Source of the DNA: Nymphaea colorata | Lineage: Eukaryota > Streptophyta > Magnoliopsida > Nymphaeales > Nymphaeaceae | Assembly (NCBI RefSeq): GCF_008831285.2 | Contig: NC_045141.1 | Span: forward strand, 26,959,315-27,023,314 | Direction of reading: 5' to 3' | Length of the DNA stretch: 64,000 bases | Part shown: positions 27,588 to 40,900 of the stretch, one piece after another | Position numbering within the stretch: the stretch's first letter is position 1 | Layout of the letters: each line of letters opens with the position of its first letter | The notes under the pieces: model-generated | The model's database searches: none | What the model saw: only the letters and a program-made list of their open reading frames with translations | What the model was told of the DNA's origin: nothing | Position numbers and translations under genes: made by a program

Positions 27588-29524
27588 GGTGCATAAAATT
27601 TTGGTGTGCCAGTAAATAGCTAATGATGAAAATACCCTCGGTTAATAAAAAAAGAATTTTTTATAAAGGCAAAAAAGAAAATTTTAAAAAGTGAAAACAT
27701 ATTTTTTAAAATAATTGTCAAAATATCTCCTATTCTTTTAGATATATGGTTGTGTGTAACTAATGTCACATGCAACTCACTCTCGGATCAATCCAAGTTG
27801 AACCTTTTGGCATGTAAAAGTGTTCGGATATGCATTAACTACAGTGGCGGAGAGATCGTTCGAATCCATCCATGGACAAGTCCAATCAAAATATCTTGAT
27901 TACTGGCGGCAATGCATGTAGACCTAATCATTCATTGTTTAATGATAAGAGTGACCAATTAATGCCGACACAAGTTTGCGTAGCTAATACACTCAGCTTG
28001 CGAATCTAAAAAAACGGTTCTGCAATTTCTTTCGTCTCCCAGCTGGGGAAAGTCTTCATGATGCAGACCACATGTAGCTCAAGACTGTATCATAAAAATA
28101 TGAAAGTAGGCGTAAAATAATTGATTTGAATCGTTTCTTAAAATTATATATTTTCCTTATACATGGTCCACTTTTCTAGTAATAGATGAATAGAGAAGCA
28201 TAAAAGGAAGGACAACATGATGAATAGATAGCAATATTCATGCCAAGTTGAGCTAATGTGCATATGTATCGAGACTTTGGGTCACATCCATAGTTAATTA
28301 GGAAACGATGAAGTGGGACTCCGAATCGGCGGGTGAAAGCCATTGAAGCCGGCGTTCAAAGAACTGAAATAGATGAGTTTTTCCAATTGATGAGCGAGAA
28401 AGTGAGGGCTTATTTGACGACTCGCCTCAGCTGAGACACTGTATCGGAGGGCGAACCAATAAGGCGCTGATACCTGTCACTTACAACATTGGATGCTAAT
28501 ATTATTAAATATACGGTACGAATGTGAATTTGTGAAAGATGGCGATCTTATATTACTGCACGCTACAAAAGATGTCCAAATAGATTGTAGGGCCCATTTT
28601 GGATGTTACATTTTAGAATTAAGGTCCCACAAGACTCATTACGTGAATGCCTAAATGAGTTTTCAAAGTTTGTTCGGATGACGATTGAAAATTTAGTTTT
28701 ACTTTTCAGCGATTTTTTTTTTTTTTTTTTGAATGACTACAACAAGTTTTCTGTAAATTCTAGTAAGTAGGGTTCGACTCACCGCACGAAGAAAGCCGAA
28801 ACTTTTATCTAACCTGTCATATCCTAGGATATAAGACCTGCTTTGGCAATAACAAAGGACCATGTTTATTTTCAAGAAAAAAAACAACTTCTTCATCTTG
28901 GTACGGAACCCTGGAGAACTCAATTTGAGGCATCTCCCCAAGTTACTTTTTTTGAACTCCCAATCATGCCTAGAGTCAGCTTCTTATCTACAAAAGTCAT
29001 ATAAAGTTTTTTTTGTTTCAATTAAAAAGACGGTTGATAATTAATTAAGAAACAATGAATGTGTATATATATTTGGAGAAGCAAACTGTATAGGTGAAGC
29101 CGTACATGGTTCTCTTTACACCCAAAAGAAACAAAAAAAACAAAAGGAAAGTCATAATTGAATTGAGTTGGAAGAAAACAACGAACAGCATGAGAGTGAA
29201 TGAGTGAAACTGGCATCACCTTTAAACGTTTGCATGCAACTCGCGATAAAATAGACACTAGTGTCGACAAAGGCATTGGTTCGATGAACTTGTTCTACCG
29301 TCCACAAATAGCCAAGGTTATTAAAATTTTTAGGGTTTAGCTTAGTTAGTAGCTAATTTTTTTTATAATTGAATCGATTATCACACTTGAACTAAAACCA
29401 GGACTTGCGTTTCCAATGAAAATGCTTAGGCTTACGGAGAGGGTGAATGCCCACATAAATGAAATCAGATTTTACACCAACTGTTATGAAAAAACAGGGT
29501 TTCTGGTCACAAAACAAACTATAA

Positions 29525-29732
29525 AGCGGTGTTTGATGGTTTGGAATTTTGATTGAAAAACGAAAATTCCATAATCATAACTCCTCCTCAAACTAGAAAT
29601 GAATCGAATTTCCAGGTTTCAGTTTCCTAATTTTGGAAACAAAATATCTTGTTTGTTTAATAGTTTCAATTTGTTAAAAATTGAGCATTGTGATTCTAAA
29701 ATTTCATGATTATGGGTATATCAAACGCCCTC
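29525..29732. mobile_element. Tourist-like (PIF/Harbinger) MITE, 208 bp
   Basis: Imperfect terminal inverted repeats (left AGCGGTGTTTGAT; right, reverse-complemented, GAGGGCGTTTGAT; 9 of 13 match) flanked by TAA on both sides (29522-29524, 29733-29735). AT-rich, non-coding, with internal GGAATTTT/AAAATTCC self-complementarity. The TWA target site and the GTTTGAT end fit PIF/Harbinger MITEs. Confidence 0.6.
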
Positions 29733-30441
29733 TAAAAGGATAGGGGTGATGTATAAAGATATTCTAAAAAAAAAAAAACTAATCGAAGCATCTCTTAGCC
29801 TGTACAAAGGGAGACATTATATAGATAAAAAATCTTGATTTTCACTGTGGCGATCGATATCTGCCTCATTCCACTAGAAAGCGTCATGCACTCCAAACGT
29901 AAGACACATACAACAACTTGAAAACATGCAACTTGAGTTATAAATAAAAAAATTCAAAATCTCACATAAAGTGTCGTGAAAGCTCAATCACAAACAACTT
30001 ATGAAAGCTATCAAACCAATGTGCACATTTTTTTTTTCCTTTTTATGTACAAAAATGTATGCCGTATGTGGTGTTGAGGTTTATGAAATATAATTTAGTA
30101 TAGAGACAATGCATTGAGTTGTTCAATCAACTTGATTTATGAGTCCCAAAATACCCATTGTTTAAAATAAATAAATAAAATTATTTTTAGATTAGAACAA
30201 AGCATACCCGACACCTCAACCAATCCAATTCATATGTCGTGTTTGTATTCACTTTTTTCATGTGCTTTTTTTTTTCATTTCAGTACTTCACAAGTGAAAA
30301 GCACAAACTACAAGTATGTTAGTTAGGGTATCAATATCACGACTGTTCTTAGGCGATTGTGATCTCAATTCTATAAATGTGGATATTAGATACTTGATCG
30401 GGTTAGGTAGCTTGTATCCGGAGTCCGACCCGATTTGGGCG

Positions 30442-30449
30442 ATATAAAG
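30442..30449 (+). promoter_or_regulatory. Putative TATA box of the PTB3 gene
   Basis: ATATAAAG lies in GGCGATATAAAGGAG, about 160 nt before the predicted 5'UTR intron donor at 30606. A transcription start near 30475 is inferred from spacing only. Confidence 0.45.
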
Positions 30450-30529
30450 GAGAAGGGCGCCGAATTGCTGCTGTACGTCTCACGTTTCACACGGGGTGAA
30501 AGAGGGCTTGGCTTTTCGACCACAACCAG

Positions 30530-30538
30530 AAACCCTAA
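30530..30538 (+). promoter_or_regulatory. Telo-box AAACCCTAA in the PTB3 leader
   Basis: An exact AAACCCTAA in the presumed 5'UTR. Telo-boxes are common near the start of plant genes for RNA-processing and translation proteins, where they support expression in dividing cells; fits a splicing-factor gene. Confidence 0.5.
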
Positions 30539-30605
30539 TTCCGCCCGAAACCTCAATTCCGTGAGGGCGGCAATCGGCAATTCTCCATTGCCGGAGCGAT
30601 CAAAG

Positions 30606-30982
30606 GTCTCTCTCTCTCGTGCGTCCTCCTTCGTCTACCTTTCTTATTGGCGCCGGGGATCTTGGCATATTCACGTGAGATTCTGTCACCCATCTATCTT
30701 TCTCCGTCATCTTTTTAAGCCCTTGGTTATTGTTGGCGTCACGAGAAATCACTGGAATGGGTTCTTTCTTCGTTGTATTTTAGTGCTGGCGCGCAAACGC
30801 TTTTTTATATTCGTACAATCTGGGTATTCTTGCATTTTCTAGTTGAGATCCACAAGATTCTGGCGTAAAACTTGTTGCCCATTTAATTCTTATCAATTCC
30901 TCCCTTTGTTCTTATTATATGCTCTTTGCTGTTTTAGTGTCGGGTTCGTATTCACTCATAATCCTGTTTTCTATCGCTCTAG
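30606..30982 (+). other. Predicted 5'UTR intron of PTB3
   Basis: Donor CAAAG|GTCTCTCTCTCTC at 30606 and pyrimidine-rich acceptor CTATCGCTCTAG at 30982 bound a T-rich 377-nt stretch 26 nt before the ATG. A second AG at 31006-31007 is possible. Open frames inside it (30435-31115) are not conserved proteins. Confidence 0.5.
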
Positions 30983-31008
30983 ATCCGAGTTGATTTGGGG
31001 AAACCAGT

Positions 31009-31959
31009 ATGTCTTCTACTTCCACTCAGCCTCAGTTCCGATACACGCAGACCCCATCCAAAGTGTTGCATCTCCGCAATCTCCCGTGGGAGTGCACAGA
31101 AGAAGAGCTTATTGAATTGTGCAAGCCGTTCGGGAAGATTGTGAACACAAAGTGCAATGTTGGCGCAAATCGTAATCAAGCCTTTGTTGAATTCGTGAGT
31201 TAATTTCCATTAAAGTTTTTACTTATTAAATAGGTTACATCTGCTTTCTCTGGAAATATACGTTCATTTAGGATATATGATTTTCAGTTGTGAGTGCTGT
31301 TCATGTGCAAAAGGGACATGAAAGTTTCAGCTAATCTTGTAAATGTTTCATAGTAATATCTTTCCTTAAAAACGGGCGTTGAAAGAGGTTTTCCGGATAT
31401 TACCTTAATATTTACTGACAACTTCACTTAAGCGTCCCGTTTGTAAGTGTCTCCGAGGTCTACTCTGTACATGTTCGAGAACTCGTATTGATGTTGACGG
31501 CTGTGACTGTATTAATTACCAGGTGAGGTTGAATGCCGTGTTTTATCATTGGCACAGCTTAGTCTTTATATATGCTATATGGCTTAATATTAATGTTAAT
31601 GATAACGATATTATTGTTATTATTATTTTTGTTGCTGGTTTGAATGAGCTAACTAGAATTCAGTTCACTAGTTTAGCTTGTTAGGGGCTTGTTCTCAACT
31701 TGTCACTGGGCCATGCTTTAGCATACACTAGAACAGAAAATATAACCTGAACAGGTTAAGTGTTAGGTAATTTTGCTCATTTCCAGTTTACTAAAGCACT
31801 TCATTATTTTTGCAACAAAATTGTTCACCTAGATGTGGCACTTATTGTCTATTGCCTAACTTCGTGCCTTCTGTTGGACTTGCTCTTTGGTGGACTCCTG
31901 TAATCCTATACATTTTTAACTTCTTTTTGTGTGTATGTGTGTGTGTGTGTGTGTTGCTT

Positions 31960-31998
<39 letters not shown>

Positions 31999-34900
31999 CT
32001 TTACTTTCATTTTTATGAAGGTTAACAATTTTTTTCGACTAATGTTACTTCTCCAATTGTGAAATGAAAGTAAATAGTCTTTCAATTATGGTAGACTTTA
32101 GCTTTTCCATATTGGTCGCTTCATGTAGGGCAATTTAGAGTGTCGCATGCACAATATTGAGTATCCATTTTATTGGAAACTTCTGAAACTGGATTGTCAG
32201 TTTGGTGTTTAGTGGTTGAGGTTATCAATATCTTGCTTAAGTTATCCGTCAGGAATTTAAGTAGTCTAAAGATTGGCTGAGATCTATCTCGTAGTAAACT
32301 TGTGGGGGTTGGGCCTCCTTCAATATCATTCTGAATGATAAACATATCAATATTATCAATGTTGTAAGGTGCATAAAATAACCTGTACCAGTTGGCAGTT
32401 GGGCCAATAGATACGCCATATCGTAACATATTGTAAGGTATTTTTTAATTTCAAACTTAGTTGTCAAGGCGTCGCCCAGGCGACGCCTATGCATGGACTA
32501 GTCGTCAGTCCACATCCCACGCCTAAGTCCATCAATTAGGCGTGGGGTGTGGTTTGGCGCCTAGGCTGGACTAGGCCTGCTTGCGCCTAGTCCATTTGGG
32601 TGTTTGGGTGACTTTAGCCTCTGATACATGATTTGTTTTGCTTTCCAAAACCTGTTATCCCTTGAGATTTACTGCAGGGAGTCTGATTTGACCTAGTGGT
32701 TGCAAAATTGATGTTGAAAACAGAGAATTTTTTGCTATAAGTATCTCAGAAAATTGCAATTTGTGCAGAAATTATATTGCTTGCTAGGTTTATCTTTCAC
32801 CTGAATTGATTTAGTTAGGATTGTAGGCTTGATTTGAGTTATGCTAATGTATAAATTAGACAGCTTAAGTCAGAGTTGTCTAGGCGTCTTTCACAGTCTT
32901 TCAAATTTCTTTATATTCAGTTGCCATCTACCATAGATCCAGTTTAGTGAGCACAAATTTCAAAGTAGGTATTATTTTAGTTATTTTCTGTTTCATGTAT
33001 ATTGTTTAGAGATCAGTTTCAGTTCTACAATGAGAAGTCTATCATCTGGTTTATTCTTCACTAAACTTTTCTTCTGCTGTTTTATAAGTTGATTTTGACT
33101 AATCGTAACTTGCTAACATGCTAACTTAATACATAAAACATGAAGCTAACAATTTATAATTAAAAATAACTAAGCAAAATTGCAACGACTTTTGTACGCC
33201 TTTTTAGGCTAGGCACGCCTAGGCGCTAGGCATTGATTGGCGCTTAGCTGCCTTGACAACTAAGACTTCAAAAGAATACAAAAAAGCAAAAAGATAAGAC
33301 AAATCAAGAAAACTATACTTTCTGTACGAAGCATGTCATATATAAATATAGGCTTATATCACATCATACAATATGACTCTGTATGATACATACAACACTG
33401 GATATTATGTTAACCTGTTTTTAGAACAACTGTCCAGGCACACATAGACAAAATACAGTGGGGAAAAAAATTGTTTTTTCTATAAAACTTGTCATAAGAT
33501 GTGGTACTCTTGATGGTGAGCATGCTTTATAGAAGTACACTATTACTTAGAGATGAGACCATCTTTCGGGTTGCTGGATGATAGCAAAACTAATAAGCTT
33601 CTCATGGGATGTACTAGTTCTATTGGTTATGTCACATGAACTTGCTAAATATCTTGTTTGCAAAATAGAGATTGGGGCACCTGCATTCACACTCATATTG
33701 CGTAGACGAATCATTCTATGTCCTGTGTTATATGGGTGCGGATGTGGCACATGAGAAAGAACTTGGGTGTGAGTGGGGCGAGGGTATGTGTGTGTGTATA
33801 ATACAATGTATATGTATAGACAGCAATCTCTGACCAATGAATCAAGTATAAACAGCAGACTATGCAATTGCAAAATGCATTAGTATAATTTATTAACATC
33901 AAAAGTTTAGTAATTAAATTGCAAACTAGCATAATGGCTGATGCACTAAAACTGTGAAGATGCAAATATAATAACAGTGAAACAGAGAAAAATCTAATCA
34001 GGAAACAAGCTAAAGGAAATAAAAATATGAGAATATACAATTAGTGGAGATTAGATGCCACTGGTCGCCAGAAAAGAGCTTACTGGAAGGAAGCTTGCCG
34101 GGAAGAAGGGAGAAGTAAATAATGAGAGAGGAGTTAGACGGCTTCTCGCTTGTTCCCTTTGGTTATGTGGATATCATATAGTGTCTTGCCTGAAGCAGGA
34201 AATCTCATGCAGTCACCAGTGATGCTCAGAGGCTGGTGGTGGAGAGGAGATAAGGGATACATGCAGATAGGAGGCTGAGAGGGCTTTGTTCAGTTTGAGT
34301 GAGGGCTTCGTTCTAACAAAAACCCTATTTAAGTTTCATTTAAAAACTCTATTTAGGTTTCATTTAAAAAAGGACAAATATGTCTGTGACATGGGTTGAC
34401 CGCACCCAACTCACCATGGACTATGAGTGGGGTGCACGTCGAAACCTGGACACTTTTGGTCAGGTGCGGCTGATTGTGACCTACACGCATTGACCTCGTC
34501 TAGTGGTGTGTTGGTGCCACACTCATGCCCCAGACCTGCATCACATTGACATGGGTGTGGGTGTCATTTCACAGCGTCCATGTGGCATAGGTGATGTCTC
34601 TTCCAATGAACTGCTTACCAGCTTAGTTGTTAAGGCGTGGACTAGTCGTCGCCTAGGTGTGAGTCCACACCCGTCGCCTAAGTCCATCACTTAGGCGACA
34701 TGTGTTAGGCTGTTAGCCGCTAACACGCCTAGTCCATGGGAAGGTGAAAGATCACCTTCCCTTCAAATTAAGTCATGTAATTTTATTATACATGGTTATA
34801 CCGTATATACTTATATTATATGCAGTTATATTATATAATTTCTGTTCTTTAAATACAGTTTGCTGTACGTTAATTACATATTCTATATCAACTCATCAAG

Positions 34901-37900
34901 TGGAGGTTCCAGCCATATCTTAAGTACATATTCTATAAAACCAGTGAGTTTCTGTATATATCTTATGTTCTCTAAAACATATTTTGTGGAATCTATGCCA
35001 GCCTTCTTACACATGTTAAAACCTAGGTTTATGGTAAAAAGACCACCAGTTTCTCTTGTTTAGTGCATGTCTAATAATCAAAGAAATACGTGCAGACCTC
35101 ACTTTTGCAACCTGATTACAGATTTACTTTCTCATTTGTGAGGGTGTTTTGTGTGTTATATGTATATTATATATTATATGTGCAATCTGTTGTAAACTTG
35201 TAATGTATATTAAATGTACTGATTTGATATGGTTTTTGCTTGAAATGATTCAAATGAAATAGTCTATAAGGTTTATTACTGAAATAGTCTATAAGAAATG
35301 CAAGCATTGTGTCCAGTATGTACACAAGAATGACATGTTTTCTTTTGTGTATCAAACTAAGGCATCAACTAGAACAGAACAGCACAGTTTTCCAGTATGT
35401 AAACAAGCTGGAAATGTACTGTTAATCTGTCATGTAAACAAGAACAAAACAGTTTTTCATGTTTTACTTTCTGGCTTTACTTACAAAGTATAATAATTCA
35501 ATTAAAACAAAACAGTTTTTCAAGTTTTACTTGGAAGAAGCTTATAGTTCAGTAAGTACATAATTTTATTATGTAGTGGTTAACATAAATAAAAAAACAA
35601 AAAAAAGGTCGCCTTTTTTGCCTAGGCGCACCTAGTCCCGCCTAGGCCCTAGGTGCTGCCTTTGACAACTAAGCTTACCAGTTAAAGATATGAGCGGAGA
35701 AGCGAACACGATGATGATGGTCATCCAATCAGAATTGTGTGAAAACTTAACTTATATTTATTTTTTTATTTCTGTGTGGTAATTGATGATTTTTTGTCTG
35801 TTGATCAAAACCTATGTGATCGATTAATACACATTGTACCTGAAAGATCTGCTTTTAGAGAAAAGGTGTAAAATTGTTGAACTTTCCAAATTAGCTGTTC
35901 AGCAAATCATGAAAGAATTGATCAGGATGAAAAATATGTAAAGGAGGTGTGCAAAATTTTATAAATTTGGCCAAACAAATGAGGTAAATGAACAAAGGAG
36001 AAAAGAGGGAAAGAAAATATTGTCAGGTATGTGATCCTATCAAATATGCCGAATTTAGGCTATAATATGATGACCGTGGAGAGAGACTGCTGAGAGCTAT
36101 CTTGAGGAGCATTTTGTGTGCAGTAGGAAACTTCGTGTACTTTTATATTGCACCCTCTATTTGGAATATGGGATTCTTAGCTTGTTGTCGAAGAACCAGA
36201 ATTGTGATTTGTGCTTCTATTTCCTATTTTTGTTAATACTTTTGAGAAAGTAAACTTCATGTATGTTCAAGTTGAACAAGGAGCTATTTTTTTCCATGTA
36301 ATGAGTTTCTTTGAGGAACATGTTAAATGGAAATGCCACTAATCTATTGTTTGTAACACCTGTCCGAGACAAGAAAAAAGGAATTTTTTGTGTTTTAAAT
36401 TTTAATGCTATCAGAGAATTCATCAGTGGATTGTAAGTTCTTGCACCCTTACTCATCCATGTCCTTGTCAATGCGGATATTGCAGGTGGACCTGAACCAG
36501 GCAATTTCAATGATCTCTTATTATGCTTCCTCATCTGAACCTGCACAAGTGCGAGGGAAAACTGTGTACATTCAGTATTCAAATCGGCAAGAAATTGTTA
36601 ACAATAAGAGCTCTGGCGATGTTGCTGGAAATGTCCTGCTGGTGACGATTGAGGGTGTAGAGGCTGGAGATGTCAGCATAGACGTCATTCACTTGGTAAG
36701 CTACTATAGGCTGTTGCATTTATTTTGATACATATATTGGCATTTTTTAAGCCTTATTTTGCTTTTCGAGTACCATATTGGCTGATTAACTAATCTACCT
36801 TTTTAAATAGAAAGAAAATTGTGCAAGGGGATTTGTTATGCCCTAACGTTTTCTAGAGCTCATATTATTTTACTTAGCTGTTGACTCCTGGTTGACATAC
36901 TCTGCATGGATCAGCAGGTCCATTTTATCATGGAGAAATCTTCGTTAGCAGACTTCTGCATTGGAGAATCACATGTTTGTTTTGCTCTCTCATACTTTTG
37001 GTCATTCTACTCTTTAACACTTACAGCCTCCATATTAATTTTAGTTTTTCTAACTGCCCTTCATCGCTTTGCTTAATTCAAGATGTAGGACCGACTCCAC
37101 TTGTAAGGAAGCTGTTTTTAAGGTTATTCTTTCAACCTTTTCGATCTCAGATGTCTCTATCTTTTCCATTCCATATTAAAATTGAACTTAGCAAAAAATT
37201 CTCTTGTATTCCTTCAAATTTCTTTGGATTTTAATTTTTAAGGGAATAGACTTTGTTTGCTATTCATGATGCATGATGAGTCCATGTTAGCATTTAGTGT
37301 TTTGGTTGCTTTATGTGATGCTTTGCTTTTCTCATTTATTTTGTTTTGTTTGGAGACAGTGTTTAAATAAGATCCTAGCATCATATTGCTTTTTTAAGTC
37401 TTTGCAATGTTATGATGCCTCTGGTGTTAAGATGAATGCCGGGGTCTTACCTGCAGGTGCTCTTCCGCACTCAAACATGACTTGTTGATGATTATCCTTA
37501 AATAATGTTATGCATCAGGGACACAGTTTCTGATGATAGATATTCTGCTTCCACACAACATTTAAGCTTTTTTGAATGATTTTGCAGGTCTTTTCAGCTT
37601 TTGGATTTGTGCACAAAATTGCGACCTTTGAAAAGGCTGCTGGCTTTCAGGTAGTTTTGTAAAAACCTTGTGCATAATGAACATTACATTTTTATTTATT
37701 CTATTACATGTTCATCTGTTTACTTTTTCTGTTATACTTTCTCAGGCTCTGATCCAATTTAGTGATGCGGATACAGCATCCACTGCCCGGAATGCATTGG
37801 ATGGAAGGAGCATTCCTCGGTAAACATTTGGAAGATTTTCATGATTTTCATTGTCATGAATCTTAAACACTTGAGAAAACTCATTTGTCTCTTGTGGTTT

Positions 37901-40900
37901 TTAAATACTTCAGGTACCTACTTCCAGAGCATGTTGGTTCATGCCATCTGCGCATCTCATTTTCTGCACACACTGATCTGAATATCAAATTTCAATCTCA
38001 TCGCAGCAGGTATATCAAATTTTGTTGCTACTTGCTATTAGCATCCTGTTAGTTTGTTCTCTCAAAGTTTGAAACATCAGCTATCCTCTGTTTGGTCTAT
38101 TATGTTATTGCGACTATTTACCTTACCTATCTTTTCATGGCTCTTGAATATTTTGCAAAGCTCTTGAGGCAAAAGAATTTATCCTTTCACATTGGCCCAG
38201 AGTCTCTCTTCTTCTCTCTCCCTTGCGCGTGAGTGCATCATGGGGAACTATTCTGCATCCTATTTTTTTGGGAATTAACTTGTCATAATTCTTTGCCAAT
38301 TTGTAAAAGTTTCTGTGCTTTACTATTTCATCTCTTTCTGAACTGTACAAGGAAAAATGTATAGGATGACTAAGCAACAAAAAAAGTAACTATGAATTTG
38401 ATGTTGACAATATCCAGTCTGAAGGAATTTGGAATTCGTGATAATTGTATCCCCTTGTGTACTTTGCCAAGAGAACCTGTTTAGATAACTGTCACGGAAG
38501 GTTAGTTGACTGCTGAAGTAGTCTTCTCCAAAAAAAGTTTGCAGTTCAATGTTGTGGCTTAATGAATTTGAATGAAGCCTAACACAATAATGGGTGATGT
38601 TACATCTGGTAGTAGGTGACATGAGGAGGACGGAGAAGGGAGGAGGCAAAGGAGTTTTTAGGGTCTGGCTGTTTTGTTCTTTGATCTTTGATACAAAAGC
38701 TTATGTGGATCTTTTGATAAGGTTGAAGTTCCAAGCAGATACATGTTCAGTTCCCAACTCCCCATAGACACCCTTCCTTTGATGTTAGAAATTTCTAGGA
38801 GTTCTGTAGAATCTGCATGTCCAGAAATAAAGATTATACTTGTCACTGAACCATTTATTCTCGTGGATGGTAGCTTGATGTGTCTGTCTTTGTTTTGCTT
38901 CAAGTTGAGCAAAAAGTAGCTTTTGATACTTTAGCATTGCATGCGTTTTTCCTTGAGATCTTTTGTGTCATAAAAAAATGGCATGAGTTAACTTTTTGAA
39001 CGTTCGTGAAGGGATTACACCAATCCATATCTTCCAGTGAATCCATCGGCTATTGAAGGGACTATGCAGGTGAGCTTTATTTCTGAGTTCAGTTGGTTGT
39101 TCTTTGGTTAAGCATATGGTGTCTTACATGATGACTCCTCCAGCCAGTTGTAGGTCCTGATGGAAAGAGAAAGGAGCCTGAAAGCAGCAATGTGCTGCTT
39201 GCCTCCATTGAGAATTTGCAATATGCTGTGACTGTTGATGTTCTTCACACGGTAACTTTGTTGTGACCTTTTGCTTTGTTCACACGTGGCTGCTTTTTGT
39301 TTCTAATCTTGTGTTGCATTAGGTTTTTTCTGCATTTGGTACAGTGCAAAAGATAGCAATCTTTGATAAGAATGGTGGAATGCAGGCACTAATTCAGTAT
39401 CCAGGTAAACTTCTCATTTTATTGCTTTCTCATCGTCAATGTACAGATTCTGTTCAGGTGTTCTATTTTGTTTTTTCATACTCTGTGAGTGGCCAGTTTG
39501 ATGTGCTACTTGAGTATTATGAATCATTCAAACTTTAGACTTAATTTTATGTCTGCTTATAACGAATTTGGGAACTTCTGATGCCAAATGAATTATGTAA
39601 ATTGTACAAGCAACTGGAGTGCTCGACTTTTATTCAAAGTCATACACAGGATGGTATAATTAATGGTCATTAGCCTTCATTCTGGTTTTAAATTTTACTT
39701 TTGTTATTTATTTGTTAGTTGCTCGTTCAATCATGTCACAGGATATTGAAACCCAATGTGACGTGGAATGGGTTCAGTTGGCATGACAATTGTTTGTTGC
39801 TTTTAGTTTCATGGTCTTAAATGTCCTTTGTCTGTTACTCTGTATTTGTCTTTATTAGAAGAAACATTTATGATGCATGCTGCTGTGCCTTAGTTTTAGT
39901 ATATAGTGAAATTCTTCACTCTTCATCACTTGTGGTTGTGGGACTTTGAGGAGCATGTCGTTTTGTTTTTGGAAGCTGATTATGCACATGGTTTCATGTT
40001 TCATTTGTAAGGAACAATTCCTAACAGTTCAGAATTTTCTTGAAATTTAAGCGTTACAACATTATATGTCTTTGAAGCGTGCATGGTTCAATGTATTATT
40101 TGGTCATACCTAAAATGATGATGCCCGTGTTGATATTTGAGGGCACAAAATTGTTCTTTGACACAAATAAAGCTGTGTTAGATGCTGTTAACGCAAAAAG
40201 GGCTTTTTTTTTTTGCTCTTCAATTGTGGCCTCTGTTAACATCAAACCTTTCAATAAATGAATATTTGAGGCTTTGTTAATGTTCTTAGTCTTTGAACTC
40301 ATATTACATATGCATTTCTTGAATTTTGTACTCATCCAACCCAAGCCTCCAGGTCCAAGTCAATACTTTTACGTTGAGAAGCATTTGTTGATTATCTTGC
40401 TGATATCTAAGGGGTTTTAAGTATTCGGTGACTTTACGTACTGAGCTGATTTGAGCCATTGTCAATTCTGTAATGTCAATAACTTCAAATCTCTCATGCC
40501 TTATCATTTTTCCCCCTTTTCTAGACATAGCAACCGCAGCTGTTGCAAAAGAGGCTTTAGAGGGGCACTGCATCTATGAAGGTGGCTATTGTAAGCTTCA
40601 TCTGTCATACTCTCGTCATACTGATCTCAATGTAAAGGTATAAATGTCTTTTATGTTGTAACCATGAAAAAGAAAACGAACAATAAAAATCGCATTAAGA
40701 TGAATTCACTCGAACCATGAAAGTACGTCTTCTTTACACTCAGCATGTTGATTCATATGGTTAATGAAAGATTATAAAGTGAATGTTCTATTTTATTTCG
40801 TCGCTGACAGGCCCATAATGATAGAAGCAGGGACTACACGATTCCTGAAGCCGGAATACTGCCTCTACAGCAGGCCCCTGGCTATCAAAGCCCACAGTCT

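Larger units (their letters stand above)
26490..30440. other. Intergenic between divergent FAO and PTB3 genes
   Basis: About 4 kb of AT-rich DNA separating genes transcribed away from each other, so it holds both promoters. It contains a 34-bp tandem duplication (27519-27587), a Tourist-like MITE (29525-29732), a TTTGGATG-type MITE remnant near 28590-28700, and poly-T and poly-A runs. The longest open frame (27107-27571, minus, 154 codons) shows no recognisable domain or splice context. Confidence 0.55.

Noticed and set aside
27835-27880. tRNA-like B-box (GTTCGAATCC)
   Set aside because: No matching A-box at the right distance and no cloverleaf arms.
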